Positions 1 to 8,020 are shown, counted from the stretch's first letter. The stretch: 9,682 bases of DNA from Candidatus Thiodictyon intracellulare (GCA_016292295.1 JADNEJ010000397.1:1-9682); one strand, 5' to 3'. The notes: a model not told the origin generated them from the sequence alone. Program-made: numbers and translations.

Positions 1-133
1 GCGCCACCAAGGCGGGCAGCGGCAGGGCGCGTTCACGGGTGAAGTCGGTAGGAGCGATCCGCGCACACGCGGCGAAGCGATCGGAAAACAAATATTCCTT
101 CAGCGGAGTTATAGGTATTTTCAAATTTGACAA
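1..133 (-). CDS. IS4-type transposase, N-terminal part, cut by the window edge
   Basis: Reading the minus strand from about 133 down to 2 gives an open frame containing LKEYLFSDRFAACARIAP followed by TDFTRERALPLPALVA. A short helix, then SDRF, then a T-D-F-T-R-x-R block and a hydrophobic LPALV stretch, is the usual N-terminus of IS4-family (DDE) transposases, which cut and paste their own element. The rest lies beyond position 1. The frame is closed by a TGA at 148-146, and I see no ATG between that stop and the conserved part. A TTG at 133-131 or 124-122 would have to be the start, or the true 5' end has been lost. No convincing ribosome binding site is present. The copy could be a functional element or a remnant. 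The family call comes from motif memory only. Confidence 0.6.
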   Translation of the reverse strand, partial: MSNLKIPITPLKEYLFSDRFAACARIAPTDFTRERALPLPALVA

Positions 134-276
134 ATAAATTGTTGTTCAGAAAAATAATTTTGCATTGACTTCGGCTTTAGGACCATGGCGACAAATCTTG
201 TCTTAGGTAGTTTAATATGTAATATTATAAATTAAAACATCACTTTAGAGATAATTTTATGGGATTTGGTTCTGTC
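134..276. other. AT-rich stretch between transposase fragment and DUF1566 remnant
   Basis: This stretch is strikingly AT-rich compared with the GC-rich DNA on both sides; the AT-rich composition begins near 85, inside the transposase 5' end. It contains no supported gene. It probably represents the upstream end of the IS4-type element, inserted into or next to the DUF1566-type gene, because the recognisable protein similarity of that gene stops where the composition changes. Promoter-like words occur (TTGACA at 127-132, TATAAA-like words near 220), but AT-rich DNA gives these by chance, so I do not call a promoter. I could not identify a clear terminal inverted repeat or target duplication. 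Confidence 0.5.
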
Positions 277-287
277 TCAGGTCTCAG
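274..287. repeat. 7-bp perfect tandem duplication (GTCTCAG x2)
   Basis: GTCTCAG occurs at 274-280 and again directly at 281-287, at the end of the recognisable DUF1566-type remnant. The TGA that closes the second frame falls across this repeat, so it may be another disrupting duplication. The ancestral reading here is not clear enough to be sure. Confidence 0.5.
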
Positions 288-499
288 GCTCGGCGCAGCG
301 TTTCCATTGGAGCCTAGCGCCCTTATCCGCCACAGTCCCATCGCCGATCCGTCACAATCCCATCGCCGTTATCGGTAAACCGGCTCGCCGGTGCCGTGGC
401 GGTGATGCTGTCGTATTTGCAGGTCTGGGCGGCCAGGGCGCCGTCGGCAAGCAGCATCAGGCCCAGAGTGCAGGCCAGTGAGAGAAATCGCAGCGGCAT
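277..499 (-). pseudogene. Broken secreted DUF1566-type protein
   Basis: On the minus strand an ATG at 499-497 follows an AAGGAG box (514-509) with 9 bases between. The product begins MPLRFLSLACTLGLMLLADG, a signal peptide with a likely cut after ALA (residues 21-23). Next come QTCKYDSI and FTDNGDGIVTD, the typical start of a DUF1566 (Lcl) domain, which is common in secreted proteins and of uncertain function. The frame then runs to a TAA at 325-323 after 58 codons. In another frame from the second half of a 22-bp tandem duplication one reads GDGTVADKGARLQWKRCAEP, the expected continuation (family pattern GDGTVTDxxTGLxWKRCAEG), ending at a TGA at 279-277. The gene is therefore frameshifted by the duplication and lacks most of its domain, probably through the insertion on its 3' side. 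The family call is from memory of the FTDNGDGTVTD and WKRCAEG signatures. Confidence 0.7.
325..368. repeat. 22-bp imperfect tandem duplication
   Basis: Units 325-346 and 347-368 match at 20 of 22 positions. They lie inside the DUF1566-type remnant at the FTDNGDGTVTD motif. Because 22 is not a multiple of three, the duplication shifts the frame. Reading straight through one copy restores the family motif and the downstream WKRCAE block. Confidence 0.85.
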
Positions 500-508
500 G
501 GTCGGTTG

Positions 509-514
509 CTCCTT
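509..514 (-). promoter_or_regulatory. Ribosome binding site of the DUF1566-type remnant
   Basis: AAGGAG on the minus strand, 9 bases before the ATG at 499-497. It fixes the start of the broken gene and shows that the gene was once translated. Confidence 0.6.
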
Positions 515-820
515 GTTGACGACTTGGCTCGACCAGACGAGGGGGTGCAGCAGGCGCGAGAATTACGGTATACAGGTTTTCAACATTTAGTGTAACAAGG
601 GTATCGGGTCAGGCCTCCCGGTCGAGCGGTAATGCGGAGCGAATGGGCTTCCGGCGCACGCGGGAGACCTTGTCAGCCGCTATCTTTCCACATGCGTTGT
701 GGCCACTTTTGTGGATAACCTGTGCAGAAGCTGTAAAATTGATTACCGAACATTGTTTTGCAAATTGTGGTCAGTGATTCACCAGAGAGCGCGCCAGGTC
801 CGGTCTTCGATTCAACAAAA
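515..820. other. Intergenic region, divergent upstream of the DUF1566 remnant and the tetR gene
   Basis: No coding region is supported in these roughly 300 bases. The only sites seen are a perfect DnaA-box word (TTATCCACA on the minus strand, 718-710) and a CCACA-TGCGT-TGTGG inverted repeat at 688-702. From 735 to 775 the DNA is AT-richer than the genes. A minus-strand promoter for the DUF1566-type gene should lie in 515-640, but I found no good pair of hexamers. Confidence 0.5.
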
Positions 821-830
821 CAAACGTTTG
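821..830. promoter_or_regulatory. Perfect palindrome CAAACGTTTG, candidate operator of the TetR-type regulator
   Basis: A 10-bp perfect palindrome overlaps the first three bases of the -35 hexamer of the promoter before the TetR-type gene. TetR-family dimers bind palindromes, and a site overlapping -35 would block RNA polymerase, so autorepression of the whole operon is a reasonable inference. A short palindrome can also arise by chance. Confidence 0.45.
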
Positions 831-855
831 AAATAACGCAGCGATAAAGTATACT
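828..855 (+). promoter_or_regulatory. Sigma70-type promoter of the tetR-RND operon
   Basis: The -35 TTGAAA (828-833) and -10 TATACT (850-855) are separated by 16 bases. They match 5 of 6 bases of TTGACA and 5 of 6 of TATAAT. The transcript would start near 862, giving a short leader of about 24 bases before the ATG at 886. No clear Shine-Dalgarno sequence is visible in that leader. Confidence 0.65.
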
Positions 856-885
856 TGCCGTCTGATCCAGCGCCGGCCGCCGTTC

Positions 886-1668
886 ATGCCCCCACTCGGA
901 CAGACCCTCTCAAGTCGCCCCCTGTACCTGCACGCCGGCGAGACCCGCCGTCGCATCATCGACACCGCGCTTAAACTCTTCGCGGAGCACGGCTTCCGGG
1001 GTGTCTCGGTGCGCGACCTGAGCGCCGCGGCCCAGGTGAACGTCGCCGCCGTCAACTATCACTTCGGCAGCAAGCAGGGGCTCTACCACACCATCTTCGA
1101 CACAGTGCTGGACGAGGACGAGGGATGTTTCGCGCGCCAGCTCGACGAGGTGGGCGCCCTGTTGGTGCGCGCCGGGTCCGATTCGGTGCTGCTGACGGCG
1201 GCGGTAGAGATTCTGGCCCGCGGGCTCTTGGGGCGCCTTTCGACTTTCGAGCACCTGCGCTGGTTCAGTGTACTGGTGGCGCGCGAACTCGCCTTCCCCG
1301 GCGAACTCTTCGACCTGCTCTACCGCCGTCGCGTCGAGCCGGTGCTGCAACTCCTGGCGCAGGTGGTGGGCTGCGCCTGGGGGCTAGCACCCGCGTCCGA
1401 GGCGGTCCGGCTCACCGCCAATGTGCTGCATGGCCACATGGCGAGCCTGGCGTTTACGCGCCCCATCCTGGGGCGCCAATTAGGGTGGGAACACTACACG
1501 CCGGAGCGCCTGGACCAACTCACCGGCACCATGACCGACCTCATCTGCCGTGCCATCGGCCTCAAGGTCCCCGACCACGCCGAGCCGTCGCTCGGCGCTT
1601 CCATCTGCCGTGCCGGCGCGCCGGACCTGCCGCGGGTCCCGCGCCTCGACGCTGGAGTATCCGAATGA
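886..1668 (+). CDS. TetR/AcrR-family transcriptional regulator (CecR-like C-terminus)
   Basis: A 260-residue DNA-binding repressor. The N-terminal TetR domain spans about residues 18-70: ETRRRIIDTALKLFAEHGF, then the helix-turn-helix SVRDLSAAAQVNVAAVNYHF followed by GSKQGLY, a textbook TetR signature. The C-terminal ligand and dimer region contains a block around RELAFPGELFDLLYRRRVEP that resembles CecR/YbiH-type regulators (DUF1956). The start at 886 is the only ATG before the domain and sits about 24 bases after the predicted transcription start. Its stop overlaps the next start (ATGA, 1665-1668), so it is translationally coupled to the adaptor gene. By analogy with similar operons it probably represses this operon through the palindrome at 821-830 and is released by a small hydrophobic compound. 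The inducer cannot be read from the sequence. Confidence 0.9.
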   Translation: MPPLGQTLSSRPLYLHAGETRRRIIDTALKLFAEHGFRGVSVRDLSAAAQVNVAAVNYHFGSKQGLYHTIFDTVLDEDEGCFARQLDEVGALLVRAGSDSVLLTAAVEILARGLLGRLSTFEHLRWFSVLVARELAFPGELFDLLYRRRVEPVLQLLAQVVGCAWGLAPASEAVRLTANVLHGHMASLAFTRPILGRQLGWEHYTPERLDQLTGTMTDLICRAIGLKVPDHAEPSLGASICRAGAPDLPRVPRLDAGVSE

Positions 1669-2813
1669 AGGCGAAGATTGGTTTGACCCTGCTCGCGGTG
1701 GGCGCCATCGGCCTGCTGGCCGCTCTGGTGTCCTATGGAAAGGTCGGGGCCGACGGCGCGGCCGGTAAAGCCGCGCCCAAGCCGCCGCCCCATCCGGTCC
1801 TGACCGTGACTCTGGTCGCCCCCCGCGCGGCGGATTGGCCGCGACTGATCGAGGCGAGCGGCGGGCTCTTTGCCTGGCAGGAGGGCCTGATCGCCGCCGA
1901 GACTGGGGGCCTGCGCGTGGTGGAGGTGGCGGTGGACGTGGGCGACCGGGTGCGCCGTGGTCAGGTGCTGGCACGACTCGATCAGGACACGATTAAGGCG
2001 TCGCTCGCGCAACAGGAGGCGCGCGTAGCCCAGGTCCGGGCGGCCTTGGCGGAGGCGCGGGCCAATGGCGATCGGGCGCGCAGCGTCAAGGATAAGGGCG
2101 CCATGTCCGAGCAGCAGATCACCCAATACCTGGTCGCGGAAGAGACGGCCAAGGCCAATCTGGCGGCGGCGGAGGCGGCACTCGAGATGGAGCGTATCAG
2201 CCTGAGCCAGACACGCGTCCTGGCGGTGGACGACGGAGTGATTGCGGCCCGCTCCACGGCCCTGGGGGCCGTGGTGCAGGCCGGGACCGAACTCTTTCGC
2301 ATCGTCCGTCAGGGGCGGGTGGAGTGGCGCGCCGAGCTCACCGCCCAGCAACTCGCCCAGGTCCGCCCCGGCCAAGAGGCCGTGATCCGGTTGCCGGGTG
2401 GGGAAAGCGTGACCGGTAAGGTGCGCATCGCGGCCCCGACCCTGGACGCCAATACCCGCTACGGCCTGGCCTATGTGGATCTGCCGGGTGAGGGTCCGGC
2501 ACGCCCCGGGATGTTCGCCCAGGGGACCATCCGGCTCGGGGCCAGCCAGGTCCTGACCCTCCCCGAGTCCGCTGTGGTCCTGCACGACGGCGTGAGCTTT
2601 GTCTTCGAGGTCTTGCCTGACGACCGGGTGGCCCAGCGCAAGGTAGAGACCGGGCGCCGCAGCGCCGGCCAGGTCGAGATCCTGTCCGGCCTGGACGCGG
2701 CGGTGCGGGTGGTGGAACGCGGCGGGGCCTTCCTCGCCGATGGGGACCTGGTGCGGGTGGAGTCCGCCGCGGCACCGGCGAGCGCCGAAGAGAAGAAGGT
2801 TAGCCGCGAATGA
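1665..2813 (+). CDS. RND efflux periplasmic adaptor (membrane fusion protein)
   Basis: A 382-residue adaptor that links an RND pump to an outer-membrane channel. An N-terminal membrane anchor (residues 4-24, IGLTLLAVGAIGLLAALVSY) has no lipobox cysteine, so it is held by an uncleaved helix or a signal peptide. A biotinyl-lipoyl-like half motif, VVEVAVDVGDRVRRGQVLAR, covers about 85-104. An alpha-hairpin coiled coil rich in A, E, Q and R spans about 106-180, followed by the second lipoyl half (VLAVDDGVIAARSTALGAVV), a beta-barrel region near 215-290 and a membrane-proximal domain to the end. Length is usual for the family. The frame is open far upstream, back to 1125, but that part only shadows the regulator. 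The ATG at 1665 overlaps the regulator stop and begins a typical anchor, so it is the likely start. Its own stop overlaps the permease start by ATGA (2810-2813). Confidence 0.93.
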   Translation: MKAKIGLTLLAVGAIGLLAALVSYGKVGADGAAGKAAPKPPPHPVLTVTLVAPRAADWPRLIEASGGLFAWQEGLIAAETGGLRVVEVAVDVGDRVRRGQVLARLDQDTIKASLAQQEARVAQVRAALAEARANGDRARSVKDKGAMSEQQITQYLVAEETAKANLAAAEAALEMERISLSQTRVLAVDDGVIAARSTALGAVVQAGTELFRIVRQGRVEWRAELTAQQLAQVRPGQEAVIRLPGGESVTGKVRIAAPTLDANTRYGLAYVDLPGEGPARPGMFAQGTIRLGASQVLTLPESAVVLHDGVSFVFEVLPDDRVAQRKVETGRRSAGQVEILSGLDAAVRVVERGGAFLADGDLVRVESAAAPASAEEKKVSRE

Positions 2814-5800
2814 ACGTCTCCGCCTGGTCCATCCGCCACCCGGTCCCCGCCATCCTCCTGTTCGGGCTCCTGGCGATCTTCGGGATCATGGGGTTCCGGG
2901 CCCTGCCGATTCAGAACTTCCCGGACGTTGAACTGCCCACCATCACGATCAACGCGAACCTGGAGGGGGCGGACCCGACCCAACTGGAGACCGAGGTCGC
3001 GCGTAAGATCGAGGACCGGATCGCCTCTTTGGGCGGCATCGAGCACATCCGCACCACGGTTGCCGACGGTTCCGCCAGCATCCGGGTCGAGTTCCAGATT
3101 GACAAGGACACCGAGGTGGCCCTGAACGAGGTGCGCAACGCCGTCGACAGTGTGCGTGTCGACCTACCGCAGGACATGACGGACCCAATCGTCTCAAAGG
3201 TTACCACTTCTGGCTCACCCATCGCGACCTATACCGTGGCCTCCGAGCGGATGGATGAGTCGGCACTGTCCTGGTTCGTCGATAACGAGGTCGCCAAGTT
3301 ACTGCTGGCGGTCAAGGGGGTGGGTCGAGTGGCGCGGGTGGGGGGGGTGGACCGGGAGGTCCATGTGGATCTCGACAGCGCCAAGATGCAGTCGCTGGGG
3401 GTGACCGCCGAGGCCATCTCCGCCCAGTTGAAACGCGTTCAGCAGGACGCCTCCGGGGGGCGCGGGGACATCGGCGGGGCCGTGCAGTCGGTCCGCAGCT
3501 TAGGCGCAGTGGACCGGGTCGCCGGGATCGCGGAGTTGAATATTCCGCTGCCCGACGGCCGCCGGGTGCGCCTGCAGGACCTGGGGACCGTCAGTGACAG
3601 CTTTGCGGAGCGCGGCTCATACGCACTGCTGGACGAGGCCCCGGTGGTCGCCTTCGAGGTGACCCGGATCAAGGGGGCCGGCGAGGTGGCGGTTGCCAAG
3701 GCGGCCAAGGCGGCCTTGGATCACCTGGGCGTCCTGTTCCCCCAGATACAGATCCGGGAGGCCTTCAACACCATCGACCCGGTCTATGACAACTACCTGG
3801 GATCCATGGAACTGCTGTACGAGGGTGCGCTGCTGGCGATCCTGGTGGTCTGGTGGTTCCTGCGTGACTGGCGCGCCACCCTGATCGCGGCCGTCGCCCT
3901 GCCGCTCTCCATCATCCCGACCTTCGCCGTCATGCTGCTCTTGGGGTTCAGCCTGAATGTCCTGACCTTGCTCGCCCTGGCGCTGGTGGTCGGCATCCTA
4001 GTGGACGATGCCATCGTCGAGAGCGAGAACATCGTGCGCCACCTGCGCATGGGCAAGCCGCCCTTCCAGGCGGCGATGGAGGCGGCGGACGAGATCGGGC
4101 TCGCGGTCATCGCGACCACCTTCACCCTGGTCGCGGTCTTTCTGCCGACGGCCTTCATGGGCGGGGTGCCGGGCAAGTTCTTTGTCCAGTTCGGCATCAC
4201 CGCCGCGGTGGCGGTGGTCGCCTCGCTCATGGTGGCGCGCCTGCTGACCCCAATGATGGCCGCCTATTTTCTAAAACCCCATCCGGAGAGCAATACCGAT
4301 AGCTTCGTCATGACCCGCTATCTGGCCGTCGCCGGCTGGTGCCTTGACCATCGCAAGACGACCGCTTTGGCCGCCATCCTATTCTTCATCGGGTCCATGC
4401 AACTCATACCACTGCTGCCCAAGGGCTTCGTGCCGGCGGCGGACCGCGGACTCTTCAGCGTCAAGCTGGAGTTGCCGCCCGGCAGTTCGCTGGAAGACAC
4501 GCGGTTGACGGCGCAGCAGGCGCGGCGGCTGATCGCGTCCGTCCCGGAGGTGACCGGGACCTTCACCGCGGTAGGCAGCGCCTCCGGCCAGGGGCCCATG
4601 GGGGACGGCGCGGCCAAGGACGTGCGCCTGGCGAATCTGAGCCTGAAGCTCATCTATCGGCACGACCGCGCTCGGACCCAGCTGCAGATCGAGCACGACG
4701 TACGTGAGCGCCTGCGCGCGCTTCCCGGGACCCGGGTCTCCATCGGCACCGGCCAGAGCGGCGAGAAGCTCCAGATCACGCTTGCGAGCGACGACCCCAA
4801 CGTGCTCGCCACCGCCGCCCAGGCGACGTTGCGGGACCTGCGCACCCTGCAGGGGATCAGCAACGTGACCTCCGGGGCCAGCCTGCAGCGCCCGGAGATC
4901 CAGATTCGGCCCGATTTTGCCCGTGCCGCAGACCTGGGCGTAACCACCTCCGCCCTGGCCGACGCGGTGCGGGTCGCGACCTCCGGTGACTTCAAGGTCA
5001 ATCTACCCAAGCTCAACCTGCCGCAGCGCCAGATCCCCATCCGTGTGCGCCTCGACCGGTCGCTGCGCACCGACCTGGATGCTATCGCCCAGTTGCGCGT
5101 CCCGGCCAGGACCGGTTCGGTGCCGCTCTCCGCGGTAGCCGCGCTAGCGCTCGGCAGCGGATCGGCCCAGAGCGACCGGGTGGACCGGATGCGGACCGTT
5201 ACCATCAACATCGAGCTCGGCGGGCGCCTTTTCGGTTCAGTCCTTGGCGAGGCAGAAGCCCTGCCAGCTCTGCACAACTTGCCGCCCGCCGTGACCCGGA
5301 TCGCGCAGGGCGACGCCCAGCGCATGAACGAGCTCTTCGCCTCCTTCGGCACCGCGATGCTGATCGGCGTGCTCTGCATCTATGTAGTGCTGGTCCTGCT
5401 CTTTCATGACTTCCTGCAACCCATCACCATCCTGACCGCGCTCCCGCTCTCATTAGGCGGCGCCTTCATCGCACTGCTGCTGACCCACAACAGCTTTTCC
5501 ATGCCATCCATCATCGGGGTGCTGATGCTGATGGGCATCGTTACCAAGAACTCCATCCTGTTGGTGGAATACGCCATCGTGGCGCGGCGTGACCGCGGCC
5601 TGGAGCGCCGCCCGGCCATCCTGGACGCCTGCCACAAACGCGCCCGCCCCATCGTCATGACCACCATCGCTATGGGCGCTGGTATGTTGCCGGTGGCGCT
5701 CGGGATCGGCGCCGAACCGAGCTTTCGCTCCCCCATGGCGATTGCAGTCATCGGCGGGCTCATTACCTCGACCTTCCTGAGCCTGCTGATCATCCCGGTG

Positions 5801-5959
5801 GTCTTCACCTATGTGGATGACCTGCTGCGGCTCTTGCGGCGGCTGGTGCCGCGGGGGCATCGGGGGCGGGTGGATGAGACGCCGCTCCGGCAGTCACCGC
5901 TCCCGACCGTCTTGCGGATGCTCGACGAACAGCGCCCCGGTGCGGATACCGGAACTTGA
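2810..5959 (+). CDS. RND multidrug-type efflux permease (AcrB/HAE1-like)
   Basis: A 1049-residue inner-membrane proton/drug antiporter of full family length. The first transmembrane helix is at about residues 10-30, followed by the porter-domain opening ALPIQNFPDVELPTITI. The helix-4 motif GILVDDAIVESENIV carries the adjacent aspartates D399 and D400, and the helix-10 motif GIVTKNSILLVEYA carries K913. These are the proton-relay residues of AcrB-type pumps, so the pump looks active. The two-fold repeat of membrane bundle plus large periplasmic loop is complete. With the adaptor it should form a pump exporting hydrophobic toxic compounds, with a TolC-like channel encoded elsewhere, since none is in this window. 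HAE1-type drug export fits better than heavy-metal (HME) export because the helix-4 motif is the drug type. The substrate is unknown. Translation is coupled to the adaptor by the overlap. Confidence 0.95.
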   Translation: MNVSAWSIRHPVPAILLFGLLAIFGIMGFRALPIQNFPDVELPTITINANLEGADPTQLETEVARKIEDRIASLGGIEHIRTTVADGSASIRVEFQIDKDTEVALNEVRNAVDSVRVDLPQDMTDPIVSKVTTSGSPIATYTVASERMDESALSWFVDNEVAKLLLAVKGVGRVARVGGVDREVHVDLDSAKMQSLGVTAEAISAQLKRVQQDASGGRGDIGGAVQSVRSLGAVDRVAGIAELNIPLPDGRRVRLQDLGTVSDSFAERGSYALLDEAPVVAFEVTRIKGAGEVAVAKAAKAALDHLGVLFPQIQIREAFNTIDPVYDNYLGSMELLYEGALLAILVVWWFLRDWRATLIAAVALPLSIIPTFAVMLLLGFSLNVLTLLALALVVGILVDDAIVESENIVRHLRMGKPPFQAAMEAADEIGLAVIATTFTLVAVFLPTAFMGGVPGKFFVQFGITAAVAVVASLMVARLLTPMMAAYFLKPHPESNTDSFVMTRYLAVAGWCLDHRKTTALAAILFFIGSMQLIPLLPKGFVPAADRGLFSVKLELPPGSSLEDTRLTAQQARRLIASVPEVTGTFTAVGSASGQGPMGDGAAKDVRLANLSLKLIYRHDRARTQLQIEHDVRERLRALPGTRVSIGTGQSGEKLQITLASDDPNVLATAAQATLRDLRTLQGISNVTSGASLQRPEIQIRPDFARAADLGVTTSALADAVRVATSGDFKVNLPKLNLPQRQIPIRVRLDRSLRTDLDAIAQLRVPARTGSVPLSAVAALALGSGSAQSDRVDRMRTVTINIELGGRLFGSVLGEAEALPALHNLPPAVTRIAQGDAQRMNELFASFGTAMLIGVLCIYVVLVLLFHDFLQPITILTALPLSLGGAFIALLLTHNSFSMPSIIGVLMLMGIVTKNSILLVEYAIVARRDRGLERRPAILDACHKRARPIVMTTIAMGAGMLPVALGIGAEPSFRSPMAIAVIGGLITSTFLSLLIIPVVFTYVDDLLRLLRRLVPRGHRGRVDETPLRQSPLPTVLRMLDEQRPGADTGT

Positions 5960-7407
5960 GGCGTGGGTGGTTAGGTGCGCCGCATTCGCCCGCTGTCAAA
6001 GATGTTGACTGGTGATCTGGGCTTGAAGGGCTACGAGCCCGCGGCACCGCCGGAGATTCCAGGGCGGCGCAGCCCAAGATAGGACAGCCTGGGCCGCGGG
6101 GCCGGCGCCATCGCGCTCGGCCTCTGCGACGAGGGGGCAGGGGTCCTGACCCGCCTGGGCCGGGCGCTCTCGCCCAACCTGGCGCGGGCCTATGCCGCGG
6201 CGGTGGAGCGCGACTTTCTCCTGTCCTATGGCACCGACCGCGGCTTGTCGGCGCCCGCGCTAGTCTCCTTGCGCCGCCGGACCCTGGACACCTGCCAAAC
6301 CATGGCGCAGCGGCGTGCCGAGCTTCTCCCCGCCGCGGACCTGAACGAGTCCGCGCTCGCCACCCTGGTCCAGGGCGCCTTCCGCGATGACCTCAGCAGC
6401 CTTGCTGCTGGCCCGCGCGAGCGAACTCCTTCCGGATCTGGACGCCGAGGTGCGCGGCCTGCTCGCCAGGCGGGGCCTGCTCGGTGACGCCCTGCTGTGG
6501 TTCCTGCGCGAGCATCTGCGCGCCGACCCGCGGGTGTGTGCGACCATCGAGGTTCTGTAACGCGAGGGGCTCTGAGCGGATCTGCGCGACCTTAAGGCCG
6601 CCCAGACGGCCCTGATCGGGGTCCTCACGGCCAACCTGGACCTGGGGCGGGTGCAGGTGAGCGAGGCGATGCAGTCCGGCGACTTCGCCCGCGCCGCCCA
6701 ACTCATCAACCAGCTCCAGGCCCTCGCCGAGCGCCGGACCGGCCTGCCCGCCCTGCTGGAGCAGGCCCAAGGGCGGCGGACGGGGGCCTGCTGCGGCTGA
6801 CCGAGGCGTCGACCGCGCTCGGTGCTCTGGTCGAGATACGCCTCGAGGACCTCTCCGACGCTCTGACCGAGGTCGCCGGGCGACTGGATGCGGCGGTCGC
6901 CGCCGCCGAGGGCGCGCGCGACGCCGCGCGGGCCGCCGGGTCCAAGGTCGATGCCTGGGGCGGCCGGCTCCAAGGCGACCTGGAGGCCCTGGGGCACGGG
7001 CTCAGCGCCCGGCTCGATCTGCTCCCCCAGGTCGTCGCCGTCGTGATCCTGCGCGTGCTGCGGCCCGGCAGCCTGGGGTTGCGCATCACCCCCAGTGACG
7101 AGTTCACCGCGCATGGCGGCGCTGCCCTGGGCCTGATCCGCCAGGCCCAGACGGAACTGGCGAGCTTGCTCCCCGGCCCCGGTCACAGCGTGGGCGGCAC
7201 TGGCCGTCGGCAGCGCCCTGTCATCCACCGGGGCCGCCGCCGCGGCCGAGGTCCTGTTCCGGCAAGACGAAGAGACCGCCGAGACCGATCACGTGCGCGC
7301 CCTGGCCGCCTACAACCTGTTCCAGGCGCGCCTGCGCCAGGGCTCACAATGCTACCCTGAGGCCCTGGAGGCGCTCCGCCAGGCCGTGGCCCTGGACCCC
7401 GCCCGCT

Positions 7408-7953
7408 ATGCTACCCACGAGGAATGTAAGTACCAGATACCAGACCCAGGCCATCCTCGGTGCCGGCGGCATGGGCTGTGTTTTCCTCTGTCGCGAGCCG
7501 GGCAAAGGCAAGCGCCCCGTGGTGGTCAAGACCTTCTGGCGTGCCGCGCCCGGCACGGTTGAGGCGACCTTCGCCGAGGCCATGACCATGGACCGGGTCG
7601 GCCGCGGCTATGTCCCCTCGCTCCTGGGCTACGGCTTCGCACAGGGCGGCGAGTGCCCTTACCTCGTCATGGAATACCTGGACGGCTACCGCGACGGCGA
7701 TGCCTGGCTCGCCGAACAGGGTCTATTGCCCCTGGCCACGAGCCTGGACCTGGGCCGGCGGGTCCTGCAAGCCCAGGTCGCCGCCCATGCCGCCGGGGTC
7801 GTGCACCTGGATCTCAAGTCCTCGAATCTGTTGCTCAAGGTTGAGCCTGCGGAGGAGGGCGGTGGCATCGGGGTCAAGGTCATCGATTTCGGCCTGGCCC
7901 GGGTGGCCGAGCGGGTGGACGGCGCCCGCGTCGCCGATGCCAGCCGGGTCTGA
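7408..7953 (+). pseudogene. Kinase domain, N-lobe and catalytic loop segment of the decayed gene
   Basis: This frame-1 segment carries most of a Hanks-type Ser/Thr kinase: glycine loop GAGGMGCVF, the ATP-anchoring lysine in VVVKTFW, hinge YLVMEYLDGY, catalytic loop HLDLKSSNLLL (D, K and N all present), and the metal-binding VIDFGLARV. It ends at a TGA (7951-7953) where a base appears to be lost. Restoring one base gives SRGLSLLGASIAGT, the expected activation segment. The ATG at 7408 is not a true start: it lies inside the upstream TPR-kinase joint, and no ribosome binding site precedes it. If transcribed alone it would make a kinase without its C-lobe, presumably inactive. Confidence 0.8.
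7431..7444 (+). repeat. 7-bp perfect tandem duplication (TACCAGA x2) at the TPR-kinase joint
   Basis: TACCAGA occurs at 7431-7437 and 7438-7444. Removing one copy joins the frame-3 TPR segment to the frame-1 kinase segment without any other change, giving ECKYQTQAILGAGGMGCVF. The duplication is therefore the exact cause of this frameshift. Confidence 0.85.
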
Positions 7954-8020
7954 GCCTGCTTGGCGCCAGTATCGCCGGGACCTAGGGCTATGCCCCGCCG
8001 GAACAGATGGGCCGAACCAA

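Noticed and set aside
266..590. Two plus-strand open frames over the left remnant
   Set aside because: They are antisense to the DUF1566-type pseudogene, whose signal peptide, ribosome binding site and family motifs lie on the minus strand. Their translations have no protein-like features.
1125..1664. A 180-codon extension of the adaptor frame
   Set aside because: It overlaps the TetR-type gene in another frame and is arginine/proline/alanine-rich shadow text. The adaptor's membrane anchor begins at the ATG at 1665.
1494..2585. A 363-codon minus-strand frame under the adaptor
   Set aside because: A long antisense frame is expected in GC-rich coding DNA. No domain motif was seen, and the plus-strand adaptor is unambiguous.
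6028..6040. Small hairpin GGGCT-ACG-AGCCC after the permease gene, possible terminator
   Set aside because: The stem is only five pairs, no T-tract follows, and it lies within the readable start of the decayed gene (GYEP).
6260..7228. A 322-codon minus-strand frame opposite the decayed kinase gene
   Set aside because: It looks like a shadow. The plus strand carries recognisable helical and TPR segments in succession despite frameshifts, whereas this frame has only low-complexity R/A/G/S text.
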